DNA from: Nitrincola sp. A-D6
GTDB lineage: Bacteria > Pseudomonadota > Gammaproteobacteria > Pseudomonadales > Balneatricaceae
Assembly (NCBI RefSeq): GCF_000764495.1
Contig: NZ_JRLB01000039.1
Location: 1 to 34,115 of the forward strand
Reading direction: 5' to 3'
Length of the DNA: 34,115 nucleotides
Positions 27,669-34,115 of the stretch are shown piece by piece. The position numbers were made by a program, and so were the translations under genes. The first letter of the stretch is position 1. The number at the start of each line of letters is the position of its first letter. The notes below the pieces were generated by a model. It had not been told where the DNA came from, made no database searches, and saw nothing but the letters and a program-made list of their open reading frames with translations.

Positions 27669-28496
27669 GTGGAATTAGGCCGGGTTAATCAATTGAAAGT
27701 AAAGCGTATTGTCGAACAGGGAGCTTATCTTGAAGACAATATGGGGGAAGCTGTACTGCTGCCATTGCAGGACGTGCCGGACGGGTTACAGCTCGGTGAT
27801 ACCCTGTCCGTGTTTGTTTATCTTGATAGTGACGATTTTGCTGTTGCGACACTGAAAAAGCCACGTATTCAGTTGGGAGAGTTTGCTCAATTGCGAGTGG
27901 CTGATACCAACCAAGTAGGTGCTTTTTTGGATTGGGGCTTGCCCAAACAGTTATTCTTACCCTTCGCCGAGCAGCCACAGCGTGTGGAGGTTGGGCAGCA
28001 GGTGATGGTCTGTCTTTATATTGATAATACCGGTCGTTTGGCTGCCTCAGCTCGATTGGAACGCCATCTTAGTCCTGATCCTGCAAGTTACCGTGCCGGG
28101 GATCCGGTTAATCTATTAATCTGGCGCCGGACAGAGTTGGGCTACCTGGTGATTATTAATCACCAGCATCCAGGTATGCTGCATCAGCAGGACCTTTTTA
28201 AGCCGGTTCGTCCAGGGTTAAGCATGCCTGGTTATATCAAACAGCAGCGCGACGATGATGGTAAAATTGACGTGATGTTGGACAAACCTGGCTATGGACG
28301 GGTGGAACCACTGGCCGAACAGGTGTTAGATTATCTCAAGGTGCGTGGCGGCCAGTGCCCCTTAAATGATAAAAGCTCTCCGGATGAGATCAAAGCGATT
28401 TTTGGTGTCAGTAAAAAAGCTTTTAAAATGGCGGTTGGTAATCTGCTTAAGCAGGGCGTGATTGTAGCTGATGAGCAGGGGATTCATCTGAAATAA
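27669..28496 (+). CDS. cvfB: CvfB-like S1 RNA-binding protein
   Basis: 275 aa, cytosolic. It fits the CvfB/YitL family: tandem S1-like beta-barrels across about residues 1-210 (GRVNQLKVKRIVEQGAYLED; GAFLDWGLPKQLFLPFAEQ; GYLVIINHQHPGMLHQQDLF) and a C-terminal winged helix (about 215-275, FGVSKKAFKMAVGNLLKQG). Staphylococcal CvfB binds RNA and affects virulence gene expression. In gammaproteobacteria the role is poorly known. The GTG start at 27669 follows GAGGGG by about 8 bases. A short CCACA/TGTGG hairpin (27615-27631) lies in its leader. Confidence 0.87.
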   Translation: MELGRVNQLKVKRIVEQGAYLEDNMGEAVLLPLQDVPDGLQLGDTLSVFVYLDSDDFAVATLKKPRIQLGEFAQLRVADTNQVGAFLDWGLPKQLFLPFAEQPQRVEVGQQVMVCLYIDNTGRLAASARLERHLSPDPASYRAGDPVNLLIWRRTELGYLVIINHQHPGMLHQQDLFKPVRPGLSMPGYIKQQRDDDGKIDVMLDKPGYGRVEPLAEQVLDYLKVRGGQCPLNDKSSPDEIKAIFGVSKKAFKMAVGNLLKQGVIVADEQGIHLK

Positions 28497-28510
28497 CTTA
28501 AGGCTTTTGT

Positions 28511-28533
28511 TGTAACAGGGCGAATGTGTTACA
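28511..28533. promoter_or_regulatory. Inverted repeat upstream of the IalB-family gene
   Basis: TGTAACA (28511-28517) and TGTTACA (28527-28533) are exact reverse complements with a 9-base spacer, 68-90 bases before the ialB-like start. The left arm with flanks (TTGTAACAGG) is shared with the repeat at 20601-20610. It may be an operator. No named factor is assigned. Confidence 0.3.
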
Positions 28534-28600
28534 GAGTGACCCATGGCTAACAGCTGGGCTTTCATAAAATCAAACAGTGTAAGAATTATAGTGAGTAATT

Positions 28601-29095
28601 ATGAGTAATATGAAAATGCTTAAGTTTCTGTCTTTTTCACTACTATTTATGTCATATGGGATTTTTGCACAAGAACCCCAAACAACAGAATATCAGGACT
28701 GGGTGGGTATCTGTGCCGATGTTCAGGGTCAGGAACGATGTGAAATTCAGCAGGTGCTGAATATGGAAAATGAACAGGGTAATACCCGGTTGCTTAGAGC
28801 GACGGTGAGCAAATTGGATAATCAGTTGATCATGCAGCTGCTTTTGCCGCTGGGTTTGGATGTTCGTCCGGGGGTAGTGATGCAGGTTGATGAAGGTGTC
28901 GAGTTTGGCGCGCCATTTTTGACCTGTGTTCAGGAAGGCTGTCTGGTTGCAGTACCACTGGATGATAATCGCTTGACAGCATTCCGCTCAGGTAGTGTTG
29001 TCAAGGTGGGTTTCCGCCCTTTCAATACTGATCAGACACTGGTGGTGGAGCTTTCTCTGATGGGCTTCACACGTGCCAGTCAGACGGTAAAATAG
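28601..29095 (+). CDS. Invasion-associated locus B (IalB) family periplasmic protein
   Basis: 164 aa. A signal peptide (hydrophobic core LKFLSFSLLFMSYGIFA, cleavage before QEPQ at about residue 24) leads into the family pattern: a W-V-C motif DWVGIC, then ERCEIQQ, LLPLGLDVRPGVV, FLTCVQEGC, and a closing LSLMGFTRA. Four cysteines suggest two disulfides in the periplasm. The name comes from Bartonella IalB, but the family is common in free-living bacteria and no biochemical role is established. In-frame ATGs at 28610 and 28616 are alternative starts. Probably monocistronic. Confidence 0.82.
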   Translation: MSNMKMLKFLSFSLLFMSYGIFAQEPQTTEYQDWVGICADVQGQERCEIQQVLNMENEQGNTRLLRATVSKLDNQLIMQLLLPLGLDVRPGVVMQVDEGVEFGAPFLTCVQEGCLVAVPLDDNRLTAFRSGSVVKVGFRPFNTDQTLVVELSLMGFTRASQTVK

Positions 29096-29212
29096 TATTA
29101 ACATCATCGGGATGTTGTAAATCAAGGTTGAGCAGTATTCGGGTTTAGTTTAAGCAATTTTTTGCTATGCTATGGTTAGTGTATTATTTTTTGTTTGAAT
29201 AGGAGCCTTGTA

Positions 29213-29983
29213 TTGGCCACCCAGTTCCCTGAATCACTAACCAAACCCGGTTGTGGTTATTGTTTTGTACCCTTGGGTTTTGAGTTTACGTTTGCTTTTC
29301 AGCCCATTGTGGATATGAACGCACGTGAGATTTTTGGCTACGAAGCCTTGGTCCGTGGCCCGCAAGCTGAATCAGCTTATAGTATCCTTAGCCGTATCAA
29401 TGATGAAAATCGCTATGCTTTTGACCAGGCTTGCCGGGTTAAGGCCATTCATTTAGCCAGCGAGTTGGGCCTGGATAAAGTATTAAGCATTAACTTTCTG
29501 CCTAATGCCGTATATGAACCAGCGCACTGTATTCGCAGCACCCTGGCGGCTGCGCGCGAAACCGGCTTTCCGATTGAAAAACTCATGTTTGAGATTACCG
29601 AGTCAGAGTACGTCTATGATCGTGCACACTTGACTAAAATCTTTAAAAGTTATGAGAAACAGGGTTTTATTACCGCGCTGGATGATTTCGGTGCCGGGCA
29701 TGCCGGGCTGAATATGCTGGCCAGCTTTATTCCAAAAATCCTTAAAATTGATATGGAACTTGTGCGTGATATTGACACACATTCGGTCAAGCAGGTTATT
29801 GTAGAAGGCTTAATCGATATGTGTAAAAAATTAGGTATTACCGTGCTGGCTGAAGGTGTGGAAACCGAGTCTGAAATGCTGTACTTCCGTAAGCTTGGGG
29901 TTAGTCTGATGCAGGGTTACTATTTTGCCAGGCCTGGGTTTGAGTGCCTGCCGGGGTATGATTTTTCTGCACAGTCAATCTGA
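29213..29983 (+). CDS. Stand-alone EAL-domain c-di-GMP phosphodiesterase
   Basis: About 256 aa, essentially one EAL domain with a short N-terminal extension and no GGDEF or sensor. All key positions look intact: FQPIVD, YEALVRG, the Asn in SINFLPN, the Glu in EITESE, ALDDFGAG, the Lys in ILKIDMELV, LAEGVET, and QGYYFARP. Active cleavage of c-di-GMP to pGpG is therefore likely. The open frame begins at a TTG at 29195, but TAGGAG lies between it and the TTG at 29213, so the latter is preferred. The sequence resembles the EAL half of BLUF-EAL proteins but has no BLUF domain. Confidence 0.9.
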   Translation: MATQFPESLTKPGCGYCFVPLGFEFTFAFQPIVDMNAREIFGYEALVRGPQAESAYSILSRINDENRYAFDQACRVKAIHLASELGLDKVLSINFLPNAVYEPAHCIRSTLAAARETGFPIEKLMFEITESEYVYDRAHLTKIFKSYEKQGFITALDDFGAGHAGLNMLASFIPKILKIDMELVRDIDTHSVKQVIVEGLIDMCKKLGITVLAEGVETESEMLYFRKLGVSLMQGYYFARPGFECLPGYDFSAQSI

Positions 29984-30014
29984 CGCTTTTTGTTATACGT
30001 AACTGATTGATCTA

Positions 30015-30527
30015 ATGCTAGCATGCCAGTTTTTACTCAGTGGTATGCCTAGTATGAAAGCGTTTTTCTTTCGTTATCCTAACCTGTTGCGCTGGGCGAT
30101 GAATCTCTGGCCTCCATTGTTTTTCACTGGTATCAAGCTGGTATCCATCAGTCCTGACTTCCGTTACGCAAGAGTTGATCTGAAGTGGCGTCCCTGGACT
30201 AAAAATATCAATTCAAGTCAGTATGGCGGTAGTCTTTTTTCAATGACCGATCCCTTCTATGCCGTATTATTGTTTGGTTGTCTGGGTTATGACCGCTACA
30301 TTATCTGGGACAAATCTGCAGATATTGATTTCATTTCGCCGGGTATTGGACGTCTGACCGCCGAGTTTCATATTGAGGATGAGCAAGTACATCAGATTCG
30401 TGAGATGACCGCTGCTGGGGATAAATTTTTTCCTGAGTTTGTGGTGTATATTCGCGATCAGCAGGGCACCCTGGTTGCCAAGGTGACCCGACGCCTTTAT
30501 GTGCGCTTACATGCCCAACATCGTTAA
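30015..30527 (+). CDS. DUF4442 family protein, hotdog-fold thioesterase-like
   Basis: 170 aa, cytosolic. The pattern FRYPNLLRWAMNLWPPLFFTGI, SPDFRYARVDLKWRPWTKN and YGGSLFSMTDPFYAVLL is that of DUF4442, which is related to PaaI/acyl-CoA thioesterase hotdog proteins. The short signature NINSSQYGGSLFSM probably frames the active cleft. The substrate is unknown. Start uncertain: ATGs at 30015, 30045 and 30054 all lack a clear ribosome site, and the family alignment favours one of the later two. It converges with yejE, with only 2 bases between the stops. Confidence 0.8.
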   Translation: MLACQFLLSGMPSMKAFFFRYPNLLRWAMNLWPPLFFTGIKLVSISPDFRYARVDLKWRPWTKNINSSQYGGSLFSMTDPFYAVLLFGCLGYDRYIIWDKSADIDFISPGIGRLTAEFHIEDEQVHQIREMTAAGDKFFPEFVVYIRDQQGTLVAKVTRRLYVRLHAQHR

Positions 30528-30529
30528 GT

Positions 30530-31549
30530 TCAACTGACTTTTCTTGGATCGAAGGCATCACGCACAGCTTCACCGATAAAAATCAATAAGGTTAGCATTA
30601 GCGCCAGGGTAAAGAAGGCCGAGAGGCCTAACCAGGGTGCGTGCAGGTTTTCTTTACCCTGAGCAACTAACTCGCCCAGGGAGGGTGAGCCGGGTGGTAG
30701 GCCAAAGCCGAGAAAGTCCAGGGCTGTCAGTGTGACTATTGAGCCATTAAAGATGAATGGCATAAAAGTCAGGGTCGCAACCATGGCATTGGGGAGTACA
30801 TGGCGGAACATAATGGTGGAGTTCGCTAGTCCCAGGGCTCTGGCCGCACGTACATATTCCAGGTTGCGTCCCCGAAGGAACTCGGCACGTACGACATCGA
30901 CCAGCTGCATCCAGGAAAACAGCAACATGATGCCTAGTAGCCACCAGAAGTTAGGCTCTACCAGGCTGGCAAGAATGATCAATAGAAACAGCACCGGCAA
31001 ACCTGACCAAATCTCAATAAAGCGCTGAAAAAGTAAGTCTATTTTGCCGCCATAATAGCCCTGTACTGCTCCTGCAGCCACACCGATAACTGAGCTGGCG
31101 AGTGTCAGTACCAGTGCGAAAACAATCGAGATACGAAAGCCATAGATCACCCGAGCCATGACATCGCGTGCCTGATCATCGGTACCCAGCCAGTTCTCCC
31201 AGGACGGCGGAGATGGAGCAGGAGAGGGCAGTTCATAGTTGATGGTCTGGTAATTGTAGCGGATGACCGGCCAGAGCATCCAGCCGTCGGCATCTTCAAT
31301 CAATGATTGTATAAACGGGTCACGGAAATCGGCAGGCGCGTCAAATTCACCACCAAACTCTAATTCGGAGTAGTTATTGAAAACCGGTAAATAGAGGCTA
31401 CCCTGATAACTGACCAGAATCGGTTTGTTATTGGCAATCAGCTCAGCTCCCAATGACAGGATAAACAGTGCCAGGAAAATCCACAGTGAATAGAAGCCTC
31501 GGCGATTGCGGCAAAAAGCGTCAATGCGGCGGCGCATAATCGGTGTCAT
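30530..31549 (-). CDS. yejE: Oligopeptide/microcin ABC transporter permease YejE
   Basis: 339 aa. N-terminal anchor helix (RRGFYSLWIFLALFILSL), a long periplasmic segment (about 45-130) typical of YejE (YSELEFGGEFDAPADF), then NWLGTDDQARDVMARVIYGF, the standard start of the DppC-like permease core. The EAA loop is EYVRAARALGLANSTIMFRH. It pairs with YejB to import peptides, including microcin C in E. coli. It starts 3 bases after the yejB stop. The expected yejF ATPase does not follow: the next gene (DUF4442) is convergent. Confidence 0.93.
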   Translation of the reverse strand: MTPIMRRRIDAFCRNRRGFYSLWIFLALFILSLGAELIANNKPILVSYQGSLYLPVFNNYSELEFGGEFDAPADFRDPFIQSLIEDADGWMLWPVIRYNYQTINYELPSPAPSPPSWENWLGTDDQARDVMARVIYGFRISIVFALVLTLASSVIGVAAGAVQGYYGGKIDLLFQRFIEIWSGLPVLFLLIILASLVEPNFWWLLGIMLLFSWMQLVDVVRAEFLRGRNLEYVRAARALGLANSTIMFRHVLPNAMVATLTFMPFIFNGSIVTLTALDFLGFGLPPGSPSLGELVAQGKENLHAPWLGLSAFFTLALMLTLLIFIGEAVRDAFDPRKVS

Positions 31550-31552
31550 GGG

Positions 31553-32643
31553 TCAGCCCTCCCTGCTACTGAAATCGATACGCGGGTCGACCAGTGTGTA
31601 GGTAATATCACTAACTAATTTGAGCAGCAGACCCACCAGGGTGAAAATATACAGGGTACCGAAGATCACCGGATAATCGCGCCGGATAACGGCTTCATAA
31701 CCCAGCAGTCCCAGTCCGTCGAGCGAGAAAATAACTTCTATCAGCAAGGAGCCGGTAAAAAATATACCGATCAGTGCCGCTGGCATGCCGGCAATGATCA
31801 GCAGCATGGCATTGCGGAACACGTGGCCATAAAGTACACGGTTTTCCTTCAGGCCTTTGGCCTTGGCAGTCAGCACATACTGTTTGTGAATTTCATCCAG
31901 GAAGGCATTTTTGGTCAGCATAGTTAGTGTGGCAAAGCTGGAGATCACTGATGCCAGTACCGGAAGCGAAAGGTGCCAGAAATAATCACCGATCTTCTGT
32001 AACAGCGTCATTTCATCGAAATTGGGCGATGTCAGGCCTCGCAATGGAAACCAGTCAAAGTAGGTGCCACCGGCAAACAGTACAATCAACAGAATGGCAA
32101 ACAAGAAGTTGGGGATGGCATAACCGATAATAATCGCGCTGCTGGTCCACATATCAAATGCACTGCCATCACGAACGGCTTTACGGATACCCAGTGGTAT
32201 CGACACCAGGTAGGCGATCAGCGTGGTCCAAAGCCCAAGAGATATGGATACCGGCATTTTTTCAATGATCAGCTCCATGACCGTTTTGTTGCTGTAAAAA
32301 CTGCTACCAAAATCAAACTTCAAATAGCTGACCAGCATCTGCATAAAACGCTCATGCGCTGGTTTATCGAATCCATACATTTTTTCGATTTCAGCAATCA
32401 GAGAAGGATCGAGTCCTTGTGCACCACGGTAGCCCGTACCCTCGGAGGATGGAGCTGAGGCCAGATCAGAGCCTGCTGCACTGCCTATGCGCTCACCCGT
32501 GGTGTCACCAAAGCCTTGCAGGTGAGCAATGGTCTGTTCAACAGGGCGCCGGGTGCCAGTTGTACAATCAGAAAATTCAGTAGCAGTATGCCGAACAGCG
32601 TAGGGATAATCAGCAGTAAACGCCGGACAATGTAGGCGATCAT
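31553..32643 (-). CDS. yejB: Oligopeptide/microcin ABC transporter permease YejB (one frameshift)
   Basis: The authentic start is the ATG at 32643 ([20 protein letters not shown]), which shares one base with the yejA stop (TAATG). The frame breaks at about 32547. One added base in minus-strand GGCGCCC joins IVQLAPG to [15 protein letters not shown], restoring the PGGP motif, for about 363 aa, close to the E. coli YejB length of 364. Later marks are [23 protein letters not shown] and the EAA-type loop [17 protein letters not shown]. About six membrane helices. An open frame that appears to start at 32668 is an artefact of the frameshift. Confidence 0.9.
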
Positions 32644-34115
32644 TAAGGTTTAATCCACCAGGTATCAAAACCTATTGCATGGTTTGGGCGAATATCGGGT
32701 ATACCGAATTTATCCCAGTAGGCAATACGGTAAGCGTTAGTGTGATAATGCGGAATAACATAATGATTCCATTGCAGAGCACGGTCAAGTGCCCGGGCTC
32801 TGTAGACCAGCTGTTCACGGTCAGGGGCCTGAATCAGTTGATCCACCAGATAGTCAATGGCTGGATTGCGGATACCAATCAAATTCCGACTTCCCGGACG
32901 GTCAGCGCTGGAGGAGTGCCAATATTCACGCTGCTCATTGCCCGGTGAATTTGACTGAGCAAAGCTGCCGACGACCATGTCAAAGTCATATTCACGCAGA
33001 CGATTGATGTATTGGGAAATATCGACAACACGGATATTGGCCTGAATACCCATGCGCTCAAGGTTACGGGTAAACGGTGAGATTAAACGCTCCAGGTTGT
33101 TCTGGAATATGAGTATTTCAAAACGAAAGGGTTGGCCTTGTTTATTGCGTAATATGCCTTGATCCAGGGTCCAGCCAGCTTCAGCCAGCAGGTGCAATCC
33201 TTTACGTGTCTGAGTACGAATGTTGCCGTCTCCATCTGTCTGTGGTGCACGATAAACCTGTGTAAAGACGGCTTCTGGAAGTTGTTCTCTTACTGGCTCG
33301 AGTATTGCAAGTTCCTGTTCACCAGGCAAATCATCTGCCGCCATATCTGAGTTGGAAAAATAGCTGTGGCTACGTTTGTAGGCGTCGTAAAAAATAGCCT
33401 GATTTGTCCACTCAAAATCGAAGGCGTGTGCCAAGGCATAACGCACCTGAGCATCAGCAAATAGTGAACGCCGAGTATTCATCACAAAAGCCTGCATGCC
33501 GGTAGGGTTTTCGTGCTCAATGGTTTCTTTGATCATCCGTCCTTCATTCAGCGCCGAACCGCTATAGCCGGTTGCCCAGTTCTTGGCTGAGTATTCGGTG
33601 CGAAAATCATACTGGCCTGCCTTGAAGGCTTCCAGTGCAACGGTACCATCGCGGTAATAATCAAATACCCATTCATCAAAGTTATAGCGACCGCGCTGAA
33701 CTGGCAGGTCTTTACCCCAATAATCTGGATTTCGTTTATAGGTAATGGTACGTCCCGGATCATAGCTGGCCAGTAGATAGGGGCCTGAGCCGACAGGTAT
33801 TTCCAGACCTGACTCTTCAAAATCGCGCTGATCCCAGAAATGTTTTGGCAGTACGGGGACTTCACCGACAATTAGCGCTAGTTCGCGGTTTTCTGTTTCA
33901 GCAAACTCAAAGCGAACCCGGTGACTATCAAGTGCTTCGATGAGGGTAATGTCAGCATAGTAAGCTCGATAAAATGGGCTGCCTTTTTCGCGTAGTAGCT
34001 GAAAGGTGTTTACCACATCTTCGGCTGTGACTGGCACACCATCACTGAATACAGCTTCTTCGCGTAGTTCAAATTCGATCCAGCTGCGATCATCTGGCAG
34101 GGTTATGCTTTTTGC
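32643..34115 (-). CDS. yejA: Oligopeptide-binding protein YejA, 5' end beyond the window
   Basis: 490 residues are visible and the frame stays open to the right edge, so the signal peptide and N-terminus are missing. SBP_bac_5 features: [60 protein letters not shown], and a C-terminal [20 protein letters not shown]. The last, together with [20 protein letters not shown], is typical of YejA and not of OppA or DppA. Periplasmic peptide capture for YejBE. First gene seen of this operon, and its stop overlaps the yejB start. Confidence 0.9.
   Translation of the reverse strand, partial: AKSITLPDDRSWIEFELREEAVFSDGVPVTAEDVVNTFQLLREKGSPFYRAYYADITLIEALDSHRVRFEFAETENRELALIVGEVPVLPKHFWDQRDFEESGLEIPVGSGPYLLASYDPGRTITYKRNPDYWGKDLPVQRGRYNFDEWVFDYYRDGTVALEAFKAGQYDFRTEYSAKNWATGYSGSALNEGRMIKETIEHENPTGMQAFVMNTRRSLFADAQVRYALAHAFDFEWTNQAIFYDAYKRSHSYFSNSDMAADDLPGEQELAILEPVREQLPEAVFTQVYRAPQTDGDGNIRTQTRKGLHLLAEAGWTLDQGILRNKQGQPFRFEILIFQNNLERLISPFTRNLERMGIQANIRVVDISQYINRLREYDFDMVVGSFAQSNSPGNEQREYWHSSSADRPGSRNLIGIRNPAIDYLVDQLIQAPDREQLVYRARALDRALQWNHYVIPHYHTNAYRIAYWDKFGIPDIRPNHAIGFDTWWIKP

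Noticed and set aside
1-34115. Search for mobile elements, toxin-antitoxin pairs, CRISPR, anti-phage genes and tRNAs
   Set aside because: No integrase, transposase, repeat-spacer pattern, small paired toxin genes or tRNA-like cloverleaf noticed on either strand. The region reads as core chromosome.

Overview
This window looks like a chromosomal segment of a free-living, probably aquatic gammaproteobacterium of Oceanospirillales or Marinobacter type. The basis is the gene set: monomeric NADP-dependent isocitrate dehydrogenase, a pilBCD block next to pilSR, divergent ppsR/ppsA, ampG, a Fur-controlled fbpABC operon, and an oligopeptide yejABE block. Base composition looks moderate (roughly 50% G+C by eye) and uniform. 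I see no tRNA, rRNA, insertion sequence, integrase, phage gene or CRISPR array. Gene density is high and no stretch longer than about 260 bases lacks a gene.

Layout, left to right. (1) 1-2290: a REP-like inverted repeat, then icd (minus). (2) 2546-6053: a nucleotide-signalling neighbourhood. A GAF/HD-GYP phosphodiesterase is translationally coupled to a metallo-beta-lactamase-fold protein of the class II cyclic-nucleotide phosphodiesterase type. Both converge on a DUF3095 protein whose N-terminus resembles a class III nucleotidyl cyclase. (3) 6207-10112: fbpABC ferric iron importer, with a Fur box over the promoter and a strong terminator between fbpA and fbpB. (4) 10117-17119: pilD, pilC and pilB (minus), and divergent pilS-pilR (plus). 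No pilin gene is present. (5) 17129-20489: ppsR (minus) and ppsA (plus), PEP synthase and its regulator. (6) 20621-22137: a 62-aa unknown protein overlapping ampG. (7) 22189-24295: Na/Pi cotransporter with a PhoU-like tail, plus a small coiled-coil protein. (8) 24315-27496: a four-gene polar amino acid ABC importer (minus), in the gene order of artPIQM. (9) 27669-30527: CvfB-like S1 protein, IalB-family secreted protein, stand-alone EAL phosphodiesterase and a DUF4442 protein (all plus). (10) 30530-34115: yejE, yejB and the 3' part of yejA (minus). yejF is absent downstream and yejA runs off the right edge.

The most striking structural feature is that seven conserved genes are broken by nine frameshifts (DUF3095, fbpB, pilD, ppsA, ampG three times, the ArtM-like permease, yejB). 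Adding one base repairs each of them, most simply by lengthening a short homopolymer. The repaired lengths match their families. I read these as consensus-sequence errors, not pseudogenes, and I annotate the genes at full length. The best candidate for new biology is the HD-GYP / MBL / DUF3095 neighbourhood, which puts two kinds of putative cyclic-nucleotide hydrolase beside a cryptic cyclase-like protein.
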